In this document: positions 36,038 through 47,040 of the stretch, in pieces | Layout of the letters: every line of letters begins with the position of its first letter | Position numbering within the stretch: the first letter of the stretch is position 1 | DNA from: Panonychus citri | Taxonomy: Eukaryota; Arthropoda; Arachnida; Trombidiformes; Tetranychidae | Assembly: GCF_014898815.1 (NCBI RefSeq) | Contig: NW_026515433.1 | Coordinates: forward strand, 1,200,501 to 1,264,500 | Direction of reading: 5' to 3' | DNA: 64,000 nt | Translations under genes and position numbers: made by a program | Notes under the pieces: model-generated | What the model saw: only the letters and a program-made list of their open reading frames with translations | The model's database searches: none | What the model was told of the DNA's origin: nothing

Positions 36038-36654
36038 TCTTATTAATTGCCAATAATTAAAAAAAATCAACAATGAAAAAAAATTGATAATCAACAATCA
36101 ACATGAAAACAATTAAGTCTCATTGTAAATTTGATCAATCAGATCAAATCAGTGAATATATTATTTCAATTTATTCGGAAATTTGATGAATTCTCTTGAC
36201 AATCAATCAGATGGATAATTTATTCGTCTATTAAATTAAATTATCAATCAACTTTTCCTTTGACGATTGGATTTTTGTTAACAAAAGTAACAATCAAATC
36301 GATGTCCATTTGGGATTATTAATGTAGAAAACAATCAATCAGATTAACTGAGAGATATTAATAAATAGATTAGATTAGATTAGAAACCAATTGATCAACT
36401 AGTCAAAAATATTTTTCTAATTAAAAATTATCGATAAAACTTATCGAATGAACTTGAACTTTGGTCAATATTTCGAGTTCTGAAAAATAATATTCCAGAG
36501 AAACGATATATCGACTATCGATATCGAATTGAGTCAATGCTGAGTCAGAATATTTGTCAACAATTTGTTGTTTACTCTTTGGTGTTTCGCCTAATTCAGT
36601 TGATACATTAAATTTTTTGTTTAATTAGTGTTGATTTAGTGACTAATTGGTAGA
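36038..36654. other. Intergenic myosin light chain to ribophorin-like gene
   Basis: About 620 bp, AT-rich, no coding signal. It contains the 3' UTR of the former and promoter of the latter. Confidence 0.45.
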
Positions 36655-37762
36655 ATGAGGAAGTTAGTCTACTTATTTATTTACTTAGTGAATGCAATTC
36701 CTGGAATTGTGATGCAAACCGGTGGTGTCGATGGTGGAAAACCTGAGGTATGTTGACACGCAACTGATTTGAATTACATTTTTTAATCTCGATATGATGT
36801 TGGAGACCTTTCGAGTGTCAACTGAAGGGCACTCTGTCAAACGTATCGAAGAGTAATGGTGTGATTTAATCCAACTTTCAGGGAACTTTGTCTCTTCATA
36901 GTCGGAAAAATCATTCTACAGCTTTTATCTTTCATCTCTTTTTCAGCTTGGAGGTGGACTCGCTACTGTTAAAGTGGAAAAGGCAGAGATTGGAATTGCC
37001 GACAAAGATCAATCTGGTCCATTGAAAACGACTCCTCTTCAATTTCCTCAGTATAGTAGCAACATCTTGGAGGTCGATCAGCAACAGAAAGTGATCTTGA
37101 AATTTTCTTTGAAAGATACAAATTCAAATGAGCCTTTAACTGCCCACCAAGTTTTCGTCCAGGTTTTGAATGATGAAAGTAAAAAAGAACACGTTTATGT
37201 AGCGGAAATGGAAACTGGCACCGACACTTATAAATTTGATCTCAATTTAGCCCAACGAGGAAAAGATTTGGGCTTCAATTCTGGTCTTTATCATATCTCT
37301 TTGATCGTAGGTGATTCGATGATCAATAATCCGTTCGTTTGGAAATTAGCCTCAGCTCGAGTGACATTTACTTCTGGTCAAGCACAAGCCCTTCAAGATA
37401 AAGGTCCATGGATGAAGTCGACTTACAGTCCAAAACCAGTGATTAATCACATTTTCCGTGAACAAGACAAGCGACCGCCGACCTTTGTATCGGATACTTT
37501 CGCATTATTAACCTTAGTACCAGTTTTGATTCTGTTTGGATTATGGGCTAAACTCGGTGCGAATCTTTCTGGTTTCTCATTCTCTTTGAGTGGGTTACTT
37601 TTCCATCTCGGGTTAGGTTCAATCTTCGCCTTGTTTACATGCCTGTGGCTCCAATTGAACATGTTCACCACAATTAAATACCTTTTGGGTCTCGGGCTCA
37701 TCACTTTTCTATCCGGTCACAGTTTATTAAGCAAATTGGCGAGTAAAAAGGGCGACAAATAG
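36655..37762 (+). CDS. RPN2: Ribophorin II-like OST subunit, short (Swp1-length) form
   Basis: Exon 1 is 36655..36747 (MRKLVYLFIYLVNAIPG..., a plausible signal peptide). Exon 2 is 36947..37762 after CTTTTTCAG. The product is 302 residues. Ribophorin II belongs to the ER oligosaccharyltransferase that N-glycosylates nascent proteins. Family blocks: EIGIADKDQSGPLKTTPLQFP, LTAHQVFVQVLND, NPFVWKLASA, HIFREQDKRPPTFVSDTFALL, then three hydrophobic spans and a Lys-rich end (KLASKKGDK). Animal ribophorin II is about 630 residues. Here the N-terminal half is missing, leaving the part equivalent to yeast Swp1 (about 286). Exon 1 is directly joined to this half, and the opening LGGGL resembles a motif that lies further upstream in the full protein, so the gene may be a deletion product. 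Parts of it recur at 63041-64000. Confidence 0.75.
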
Positions 37763-38231
37763 CTTTGTAATTAAATTAATTAGTCTTTTTTCCTCAACAA
37801 TTAAAGAGTATATTTATATGACCATTTTTAACCAAACATAAATTGAATTTCATTTTACTTTCCAATTAATATTTTCGCGAGAAAATTGATTATCTCACCA
37901 ATTGATCTTTTCCCAGGACAATTAGTCTAAAATTACTCAGGAAATTAAACAATCAAATTGATTATCAAATATTTGGTTACTCGAAAAGAAAAAGTAATTT
38001 GAGTTGATTGTTTCTCTCTAATTAACTACAATTAATGAGAATAATTCTTGGTCAAGTTAACTTTTCATTCGGAAGAGGGAATCGGTTGAAGGTCCATTTA
38101 AATGGAGTTCGAGTGGACTAAAAGTCGGCGTTTGTTTATATCAGTTCATTTGTACATTTGGTCTATTGAATAAAAAATGGTAAATTGAATAGAATTAAAT
38201 GTTAGACTAAAATTCATTTTTAATCGTTTCT
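37763..38231. other. Boundary of the gene-dense and the repeat-rich part
   Basis: No gene. From here to the right edge the sequence is dominated by zinc-finger pseudogene copies and mobile elements. Confidence 0.4.
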
Positions 38232-38640
38232 TTGACTTTCATCTCATCGATCTATGTCTTAGCCATTCTCGCCTTCGTGGTTTTCATCCCATCAAATGAG
38301 TCACACCGAATCTTAAGGAAAAAATTCGTGCACATACTAGAGAAAGATTGTAGAACTGGAAGAAATCATTTAGCCAGTCAGTTCATTTCAGAAACATTAG
38401 CTCGTTCTGACGCAAAGCTATTCCAGTGTCATGAATGTATGAAAAGATTCACATCAAAAAGTAGCCTCATTCATCATGTAGGTCTCGACATGAATACGAA
38501 TCAAATAAAACATTGTTTTCAAAACAATAATCTTGTTGACTATTCAAAGTCGCTTAAAAAAGTTACAAACTTCAAGAAGATCAGATCACATCAGATAACT
38601 GTTAAATTATTATCTCCTTTGATCTATGATTTAAAGTAAA
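38232..38640 (+). pseudogene. C2H2 zinc-finger gene fragment, copy 1
   Basis: A frame without a start ATG encodes a single finger LFQCHECMKRFTSKSSLIHH with no properly spaced second His, followed by unrelated basic sequence. It ends next to the AAAACTAAAATG block that starts copy 2. Remnant of the family described at 38641-39430. Confidence 0.5.
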
Positions 38641-39430
38641 ACTAAAATGTCATTTGGTGGATTATCGTGACTCGCTGATGAATTGCATGAATCACAAGAT
38701 GAGGTTAATTTATATCGTCAACTTAAAATGAAAATATTTCTCAATACACAGAGGCCGCTATTCCCTTGTAAATTGATAAACTAAATGAACATTAGAAAGT
38801 AAAAATAACCTCAAAGTTTACGTAGATCGATCATCATCTTGTCTATCATCTTTGTCTTCGCCATCTTCTCCTTCATCGTGTTTATCGTCATTCGAGAAAA
38901 AGATTTATAAATGTAAATTTTGTTCTAAGGTATTTGGTCAGATGTCAAATCTTAAGTGTCACGTTCGTGCACATACTGGTGAACGACCATTTGTTTGTAG
39001 AATTTGTCAGAAATCGTTTATCTAATTAGCTCATTAGTAAAAACATCAGCTCATTCATATCGTCGAGAAGTCATTCTAATGTGACCTGTGTCTAAAACGA
39101 TTCTCATCCAAAAGTAATCGCAACGATTACCATCATTCGAGAGTTCATCTTATCAATAGTTCCTATGTAGCTCACTTGTGTGACACAAGTTGTGTCGTTT
39201 GCTCCTTCATGATGGTACCTGTGAGGGGCATATATATTTCAATAAGTTGTACGATTGTTTGAATTTTTGAACAGCAAAGTAGAGAAATGTTTTAGCACAA
39301 AGATTTTTCAGTAATGATGATAATGATATCTGTTGAAGTTATCGTATAATTATTGTAGCTATCAAGAAAATTGTGCTGCGTTTATCAGTGTCGTATATGT
39401 GCTAATGTTTGTTGAAGAAGGTGAAATGAT
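38641..39430 (+). pseudogene. C2H2 zinc-finger pseudogene, copy 2 (longest with 60485 copy)
   Basis: It begins ACTAAAATG and reads MSFGGLS then a TGA at codon 8, continuing in frame LADELHESQDEVNLYRQLKM. A diverged gap follows, then a Ser-rich stretch (38830-38895) leading into a finger [19 protein letters not shown], linker TGERPF and a second finger VCRICQKSF. After that TAA, TAG and TAA stops appear in quick succession, although homology to fingers continues (KHQLIHIVEKSF, CDLCLKRFSSKSN). It was a DNA-binding zinc-finger gene. The copy is dead by several stops that other copies share. Confidence 0.75.
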
Positions 39431-40309
39431 CTTTAGACTATGAAAAGAGTTCAAGTAATTTTTATGAATTGAGAGTGTTGAATGCAATTTTATTCTTAGA
39501 GGGAGTTATGATGTCAATGGAGTTGATATTAAGCATTACACAAACCATTGTATTTAGTTTTTCATTCTCTATTCAAAAAAATTCTATTTTTCAGGAAAAA
39601 TTGCAGGTTCTTTTAATTGTTTAAGGTTTCTACTTTGAATCCTTTCCAATCGATTGGTAAATTGATTAACTAAATCAAAATTAAAAATTAAAAATAACCT
39701 CATAGTTTACGTAGATCGATTTCCTTTCTAATTTACTATTATAACAAAATCCTTTAAATCTCCTTTTCTGTTTGATTGTATTTCCTTTTCATAAGATAAA
39801 ATTTTATATTCAGGGCTATTCAACTCCATTTTACGCATATTATTAGTTATAAGTCAAAAAATAGTGACTTTAAAAAGATCAGACCTATTACAAATGTATA
39901 TCAGAACTGAAGAACTACATATAAAAAGTTTCAAGACCATGGAGGCCATTTCATGATAAAATTTCTGAGAATTTTCTGAGATTTCCATCTCCATGTAGAG
40001 GTCATTGAAGGTTTTTTGAAAAGAAGAAGAACCAGAAATTATCTCAATATTGAAGTTTCGGTGTTAAAATTAGGGTCCGTACTTTGTCTATGGAAGTTTG
40101 GACGACACTCAAAAGCCATATTTCAAGGTCATAAAGGTTATTCAGAGAATAACACATTTGAAGGTCATTTGAAGAACATTTGAAAACTAGAAATTTTTTC
40201 AAGCCCTCGGAGTCCAAATTGTTTCTCTGTTCGTTTGAAGGTTGATTAATGAAGGTTCGCTTCATTCGTCAGACCCTACAAATTGAATCGACACCTTCGT
40301 TCCAATAGT

Positions 40310-40785
40310 GACCTTATATTTGCGACATCGTTGGATGTTAAAAATCATTTACGTGCAAGTTTTATCTCGCCAAACATAAGAAGAGACCTCATGGTAACAT
40401 TGAAATGGAAATTGAATTTCCTTCGGTTATCAGGGAGAAAAGATATAATTGTGTTAGGTTAGGTGTTGATTGTTTGAAAGAATTTGTAAGTAAATTTCTA
40501 CACCTAACCTAACCTAACCGTCAACAAATGTCATATCTGTGATAAAATTTTCGTCAAAAAATGTAACCTTAAAGATCACATTAAGGCTCATAAATTCCAC
40601 TGCAAAATCGAGGGATGTATCTTTCGTTCGTAAATGTCAATTGAAGGAGCACCTTGGTACAGATCACATTCTGCCGAAAGAAAGTTACAATTGCCTCAAT
40701 TGTGGTACTAAATTTGACGATCAATTAATACTCGCTCAACATGTAAAGTGCCATGAAAACTTCGACTCAGAGGTAATTTCATAAA
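40310..40785 (+). pseudogene. C2H2 zinc-finger fragment, copy 3, interrupted by CCTAA motif
   Basis: Finger pieces are read in two frames: CDKIFVKKCNLKDHIKAH, then after a one-base shift near 40625 FVRKCQLKEHLGTDH and YNCLNCGTKFDDQLILAQHV. Upstream, SLDVKNHLR belongs to another finger. An inverted pair of telomere-like repeats (40453-40519) splits the linker region. Different in sequence from the 38641 family. Confidence 0.55.
40453..40519. repeat. Inverted pair of TTAGG-type telomere-like repeats
   Basis: The left arm GTTAGGTTAGGTGT (40453-40466) and the right arm ACACCTAACCTAACCTAACC (40500-40519) face each other across 33 bp. CCTAA is the common arthropod telomere unit. Confidence 0.7.
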
Positions 40786-41109
40786 TGATTAGATCCTCGA
40801 TTGTCATGGTTTACGCATTTTCTCAGATTCCGGTTATTTTATCCAAGAAAATGATCTCCCCGTATTGTAAAAGTTTGGCTCAAGAATTGTCCGATTTCGA
40901 GGCCAATGAGAAAGATTTTTAAATCTGATAATCTGTGGGTTTCGATTTGAGCAAAATACTGAGAAAATCTCATGACAAATATTCATCGTTCAATTCAATT
41001 AAACTGTTGTCAACTGTCATCTATTAATTGCAATATTAATAATTCGTTCAACTGAATATTCTAAAAACTGTTAAATTATATCCTCTGATCTGTGATTTCT
41101 AACTAAAAG

Positions 41110-41520
41110 CTGTTCAGGTCCAGTGTCAAACGTTTTAGCTCTCCTTCCCATCCTATCGGGTTCTTATAAAATCTTTTTTTCGATCTTAAACACGATCAAG
41201 TATTTTGGCCAATCTCGAATTAAAACTAAAACTAAAACTAAAACTAAAACTAAAATGTCATTTGGTGGATTATTGTGACTCGCTGATGAATTGCGTGAAT
41301 CAAAAGATGAGGTTAATTTATAACATCAACTTAAAATGAATATATTTCTCAATACACAGAGGCCGCTATTCCCTTCTCCGTGTTTACCCTCATTTGAGAG
41401 TTCATCTTGTGAGGAATCGTCTTTCTGTGGGACTAATTAACTTGAAGCACTATTAGCACTTTATGAAGCTTCTGAATCATCTTTGTCTTTACCGTCTACA
41501 CTCTTCCTGAAAACTGATGG
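41110..41520 (+). pseudogene. Zinc-finger family 5' end, copy 4, with (AAAACT)n
   Basis: It starts with the family's upstream block (CCAGTGTCAAACG...TATAAAATC...AAACACGATCAAG), then five to six AAAACT units (41219-41250), ATGTCATTTGGTGG, the same TGA at codon 8, LADELRES and the Ser-rich part (41390-41500). No finger follows. Fragment. Confidence 0.6.
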
Positions 41521-42764
41521 GTGAAAGATCAATAAAAAATAAAAATTCGTGTGTTGGACATATTAGTGAAATCGACCCAGAGTTGTTAAATTGTCTCTTG
41601 AACTGCAAACCGAAACACTTGAATGATGTTACATTGATGACTTCGGAGGATGTAGGCATTATACAGTTGGTGCTTTTTATTTTATTCGTTTGAGCATCTT
41701 GGTTGATAAAAGCAAATTAATAGATAAAAATGTAGATTTGGTAATTTTAAATTTATCTAATCAATCATTTTGATTAAGTTAATCTTTGCCAAAGATGCGC
41801 AAATGATTCAAAAAAAGCACTAACACAATTTTCACGGTTGTATGTACACCTACACTCCAAAATTTTAAGTAATTCTACATTCGCAAGCATGATCGTTGTT
41901 GCTCGTTATTAAGTAAATTTTAATTGTTTAAGTTTTTACTATCAATCCATTCCGATTGATTGGTAAATTGATTAACTAAATCAACATTAGAAATTAAAAA
42001 TAACCTCATAGTTTACGTAGATCGATTTCCTTTCTAATTTACTAATTTAATTTACTTTCACAACAGAATCCTGGTTTTATGGTCAGTTCATCTTCTTATC
42101 AAACAATTGTGATTAACTTCGTTGCAAGATCTTGTATTTAGAATTATAGAAATTCTATACTTGTTATGAAGATTTCTGTTGATTGTTCATAAGTTAAATC
42201 CTAATTGTTCAAAGTTTCTACTTTCAATCCTCTCCTTCTTAATAAACTGTGTGTTTCGATTTGAGCAAAATACTGAAAAAATCGCATTACAAATATTAAT
42301 TGGTCAGTTCAACTAAACTATTGACAACTGTCATCTAATTTGAACTTGATATTCTGAAAACTTATTATTATTTTATCCTTTGATCTATGATTTAAACTCA
42401 AACTTAATTTTGTTCCGAGGTATTTGGTCAGATGTTGAATCTTTCATGAAATTACCTTCAGATGACCTTGCAACGCTTTCTTTCATCAATGGCCTGCATG
42501 ACCTTGATCTTTTAATATAACAATTGAGTATCGCTCTAACTCATAGCACTCGTTTTGAGTCTATCTGACTCATAGTTGCTGAGCAATCCACAAAAAAACC
42601 TCAGTAAAAATAGCTCTTTAGCCATAATGCAAGCAGCACAAACGTCTGAGTAAGTGTATGTTGCAAAAAGAGACTGAAAAGCGATTGAGAGAAAAAGACT
42701 GAGAAAGAGATTGAAAAAGAAAAAAGAACAGAAAGATAAACACAAAAATTCATTTACAAAAAAT

Positions 42765-43130
42765 AAACTCATTCATACTGACGTGAAGCCATTCTAATGT
42801 GATCTATGTTCAAAACGATTCAAATTGAAAATAGCATTAACATCATTCGAGAGTTTACCTTAGTTGATAGAAAGTTTGCTTGTGCTGTTTGGAATGCGGG
42901 ATGGTACCTGTGATCGGTCAATATACAAATGTGTATGTATTTTTTCTCAAGATGTATGATTGTTTTTATTTTTCGAACAGCAAGATAGCGAAAACTTTTA
43001 TGATAGAAACATAGAATTTTGCAGAAATCATTTAACCAATTATCTCATTTACAGAAACATGAACTCTTTTATTAATATAATGGTGAGAAATCATTCAAAT
43101 GTGAATACGAGAAAATGGAATTGATTTTGT
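42765..43130 (+). pseudogene. Zinc-finger fragment, copy 5
   Basis: Broken fingers: LIHTDVKPF, stop, CDLCSKRFKLK near 42770-42840, and KSFNQLSHLQKHELF...GEKSFKCEYEK near 43025-43125. Both have the finger linker but include stops. Confidence 0.5.
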
Positions 43131-43954
43131 AAGTACAGCTTATTTTTTGTTGTGGTTTATTCGTAAGATTCAATTTTTATCTTTAAATATTGGAGTAAAT
43201 TTCACTGCGTTCTTTTCGTAGACGCAGATCTTAGTTAGATCGAAGTTTTTAATTAATAAAATGGATGAGACCAGCAGCATATGCGTTTGCTAGAGCGTTC
43301 TTTTTTGGATTTAGTCGGAAGATTTTCCTTGTAAGCCAACACTAATAATGGTGAGACAATTGACTCAAACCTTTAGATTTTGTCATCAAGTTGATCAAGG
43401 ATCATCGAGTTTGTCCTTTGAATCCTCTGCAAACCTCTTCATAATAAACTTTTAGTTTCGATTTAAGCAACATACTTACATAAATATAGGAAAAGAGGAA
43501 ATATTACAAATTGTATAATTCAGTTAAACTGTTATCAACTGTCATCTAATTTGTTTAATTGAATTTTCTATTATATATATAGTATTTTATATAACTGTCT
43601 TCTTTGATTTGTGATTTGAAATAAAGTTTTAATCCAGGATAATTAGCATTTTCTAAAACGGCTTGTTTGTAGGTGAAGCGAATTGATTGTCAATGAAAAG
43701 ATGGTGATTTTAGTTATTTAGTAAATTATTGTAAAAGATAAATCGATTAATGATATTAATTAACCCATGTTAACCATTTCATTTCCAATTGATTCATTGA
43801 TTCCATCAGTCCAATAACCTAACCTAGCCAAACACCTTCTCATTTGGTGGATCAAAGTTCGAAAATTCTCTTTGGAATAAGCACACAATTTTCGAAAAAT
43901 ATTAATTTACTTTACTACTATTACAGTAAGACAACCTAATAACACAAAGCTGCT

Positions 43955-44660
43955 CAGTTCCAGTATCAAACTTTTTTGGTCATCCTTCCCATCGTATCAA
44001 GTGCTTTTATAACCTTTTTCTTCGATCATAAACACGTTCAAGTATTTTGGTCACTCTCAAACTAAAACTAAAAATGTTAATAAATTGGTTGAATGTTTGA
44101 GTTGGTAAATTGTAAATTTGAAAATTAATCAAGAGAAAAAATTATTTAACTTGATTCAACGTTTGATTTTTGCCATAATTTGAGAGTTTATCTTGTGAGA
44201 AATCATCTTTCTGTGAGACTAATTAACTTGCAGCACTATTAACATTTTCTGAAGCTCTGAATCATTATCTTCCCTAGTATTTTTGTCTTCACCATCTTCC
44301 CCTCGACCTTCATCATTGTTTATTTTCATTCGAGAAAAAGATTTATAAATGTAAATTTTGTTCCAAGGTATTTGGTCAGATGTCAAATCTTAAGTGTCAC
44401 GTTCGTACATATACTGGTGAACGACCATTTGTTTGTAGAATTGGTCAGAAATCGTTTATCTAATTAGCTCATTAGTAAAAACATCAGCTCGTTCATATCG
44501 TTGAGAATTCATTCCAATGTAATCTGTGTCTAAAACGATTCACATACAAAAGTAATCTTAATCATAAATATCTACATGCATACGAACCAAAGGAAGCTGA
44601 GAACAACAAAAACAACAATAACCATATTGATATCTGTAATTTACCTTGAATTTTCATGAC
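43955..44660 (+). pseudogene. Zinc-finger pseudogene, copy 6
   Basis: The upstream block (CCAGTATCAAAC...ACTAAAACTAAAAATG, 43960-44076) and the Ser-rich part (44166-44325) come first. Then [19 protein letters not shown] and the finger with CRIGQKSF (one Cys changed to Gly). The same TAA/TAG/TAA cluster as copy 2 follows, then CNLCLKRFTYKSNLNHKY and an Asn-rich end stopping at NLP. Confidence 0.7.
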
Positions 44661-44737
44661 ACTGACCTGAATAGTCTATATGTACCAGACCACCCGTAAT
44701 TGCCCATTGGCTACCATATTATTCTATAATCTATATA

Positions 44738-44913
44738 CAGTAAACTCTTGGTCAATGCATAAAATTGTGGGTTAAATTGCAGTTAATTTACGCTAGACTG
44801 CGTCAGCTTTTTACGGCCTTTGTCTTTGGATTTTAGTTTCTATTCTCATGCCACCTAGTGGGAACCACAATTTTATATGTTTGTTGAGTTATGCATTAAC
44901 CGAGAGTTTACTG
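44738..44913. mobile_element. 176-bp MITE, pogo/Tigger-like ends, TA target duplication
   Basis: Ends CAGTAAACTCTTGGTCAATG and, inverted, CAGTAAACTCTCGGTTAATG agree at 23 of about 25 positions and continue ATGCATAA. TA flanks both ends (44736-44737 and 44914-44915). This is the layout of Tc1/mariner/pogo non-autonomous elements. It has no coding capacity. Confidence 0.85.
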
Positions 44914-45038
44914 TATAATAGTCTAAAACCTTTGCTGTTAAGGCTTGTTATCAAGTTAAACTAAAAAGCACATCTATATACATGTATATATCTATATCTT
45001 CATTTTCATTTCATCTTTTCCAGTTTGTAACATTAGTA

Positions 45039-45159
45039 CACTGTGGTAAGAAAATTCGTGTGAAAGAGGATGGGGGTCGAACCGAATTTAGAAATGTAAA
45101 TGTTTCTCTGCGCATCTCTAACCCCCATTTCCCCTCACACGAACTTTCTTACCACCCTG
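45039..45159. mobile_element. 121-bp palindromic MITE, TA-flanked
   Basis: Left end CACTGTGGTAAGAAAATTCG and inverted right end CAGGGTGGTAAGAAAGTTCG are matched, and the arms continue GTGTGA, with TA on each side. A lone right end of the same family lies at about 58450-58473 (AACTTTCTTACCACCCTG). Confidence 0.75.
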
Positions 45160-45584
45160 TACTTACTCTGACTAGAATTTTATAAATTTTAAATCGTTTG
45201 CGCACCGAATTTATTTTGATTTTACGCTTTAGCTGAACTAATGCAGTTTAAACGAGTTCCGCCCTCGAAATATGTGCATTGTGTTGATTTTTTAGATAAT
45301 TCAAAGATTTGTTACCAGCTTTCAAAAGATTTAAATCAGCTGTAATTTCTACTAGGTGACTCAACATGTATAGTAGGAAAGTGCATTGCGCTTGCGAGTT
45401 TTGCAAACCGACTTACTGCTGCAACTACTGCAGAAGAAGTTCATTTCGGACCTTGGTGTCATGAACTTGTATATTTGAGCTAATCATAATAAGCTGGGCC
45501 AAGTTTGTAAATAAACCAGTCTCGAGAAATATTAAATTACTTTCCTACTATTCCCGTTGGGAAACCTATTAACTTAAGGCTGTA

Positions 45585-46140
45585 CAGCACCAGTATCAAA
45601 CTTTTTTGGTCATCCTTCCTATCTTTTCAAGTCATTTTATAATCTTTTGCGATAATAAACACGATCAAGTATTTTGGCCACTCTCAAACTAAAACTAAAA
45701 CAAAACACAATTATATCAATACATGTATATTATACAGCCATGAAAATTGAGTTTGTTTTCTTTTAGATGTTCGGTGGCTAAAGAATCATTCAGAACTTCA
45801 TGTAGAGTGTGAATTTTGCAAAGTTGAAATTGTCGATCTAATTGAACGACTTCATCCTGCAATTTTTTTGGGGAAGAGATTTTACAAAAACTTGAGATAA
45901 GCCGACATCCACAAGCTTGATTTATAAATAGGATTTTTATTGTTATTGATGATGTCGACCACACGCACGAATCTATTTTCTAATTTATTATTTATTCAAC
46001 TATTCAAAAAAAACTTCATAAAAAACTTGAATGATCAAGATACTAACAAAGGTCAATTTAACTTGCAGGATCTAGAAACAGAATATAACTTGACCAATAT
46101 TGTGATTAAAATATTACAAACAAACTTAGATAGTATCGAA
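45585..46140 (+). pseudogene. Zinc-finger family fragment, copy 7
   Basis: The upstream block with TATAATC and AAACTAAAACTAAAAC (45590-45697) is followed, after a TTTTAG acceptor-like site, by a finger-like stretch (WLKNHSELHVECEFCKVEI). Stops follow. The retroelement lies just to the right. Confidence 0.45.
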
Positions 46141-46263
46141 TAACACTACCAATCGATTCATCTTATTTACCTTTTTGCTCTTTCAGCTCAAAGAGAAGTT
46201 GATGGTTGTTTTCATTTATTATCTTTTCGACATTCAGCATATCCAGGTGCTGATATAGAATAT

Positions 46264-46692
46264 TGTTAAGCCAATCACAGGCGTTCCACGCGCACTGACC
46301 ATTTCTTTATAAACCTGAACTAAGTGTAAAGTTGGGTCACTTCTCTTAAGACTCTTGAGTGATACTTTACCCTTAGGTCATAGATTGTACCCTTAACAAT
46401 AAACCAATTTTCACATTTACAACCCCATTGAGTTCTCGTTGGGTCAGTTTACCCTTCAACCTTTATTTTTACTCGTTAGTACTAAACTTGTACTTAACAA
46501 TATTCGACCGGAAATACACCTTTTGTACATTTATAATGAGAGGCTAATTCCATCATCTGTAAATGTCAGTGTTGATGATCGCGTGATCGTTCAAAATGAT
46601 ATTTAGTGATGGCGTTATACAGCTATGGACACTAAGTTTCGTACACTTTCAATAACTGTTGCATAGAGTTGATTCTTCAATCAATTTACTTT
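46264..46692 (+). repeat. 5' LTR (429 bp)
   Basis: It matches 55976-56404 base for base by eye, except one G/C difference in CCACGCGCACTG versus CCACGCCCACTG. Its last about 72 bp are one arm of a Tc1-like palindromic MITE. Confidence 0.85.
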
Positions 46693-47040
46693 CTATTATA
46701 ACATTGTGCTAAAAATCGAGTAAGTTTATCGTGTTAATTCTGTGAAACCGATTTATTTCGTGACTGTGTACTTCAAGTGATCTTGCCAAGTTACTCATTT
46801 GAGAGAGAGAGAGAGTCAAGAAACTTCAACACTGAACTATCCCTAATTAAACTGTGAAAAGACACTAGAATTGAACAATCTTGAAGACATTGTTTCAATT
46901 TACCAAACCAGAAAGAAGAAAAATACGTTGAGCTAATCAGACCCATTGTATAACCAAAGGAGAGACCAACCAAGAACCCCGAATTAAAGTAAGATTGTTC
47001 CTTGATTAATTTACATTTGAATTTTGATTTAAAACTTAAG
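46693..47040 (+). other. Retroelement leader between 5' LTR and gag
   Basis: About 350 bp of non-coding leader with a short GA tract (46801-46814). AAAGTAAG near 46986-46993 could be a splice donor for an env message. No sequence complementary to a familiar tRNA 3' end is recognised. Confidence 0.4.

Noticed and set aside
37447..37704. Reverse-strand frame over the ribophorin membrane region (also at 63595-63981)
   Set aside because: Antisense shadow; conserved only because the DNA is duplicated.
40044..40265. Reverse-strand 73-residue frame
   Set aside because: No ATG-supported model or domain; lies in repetitive sequence.
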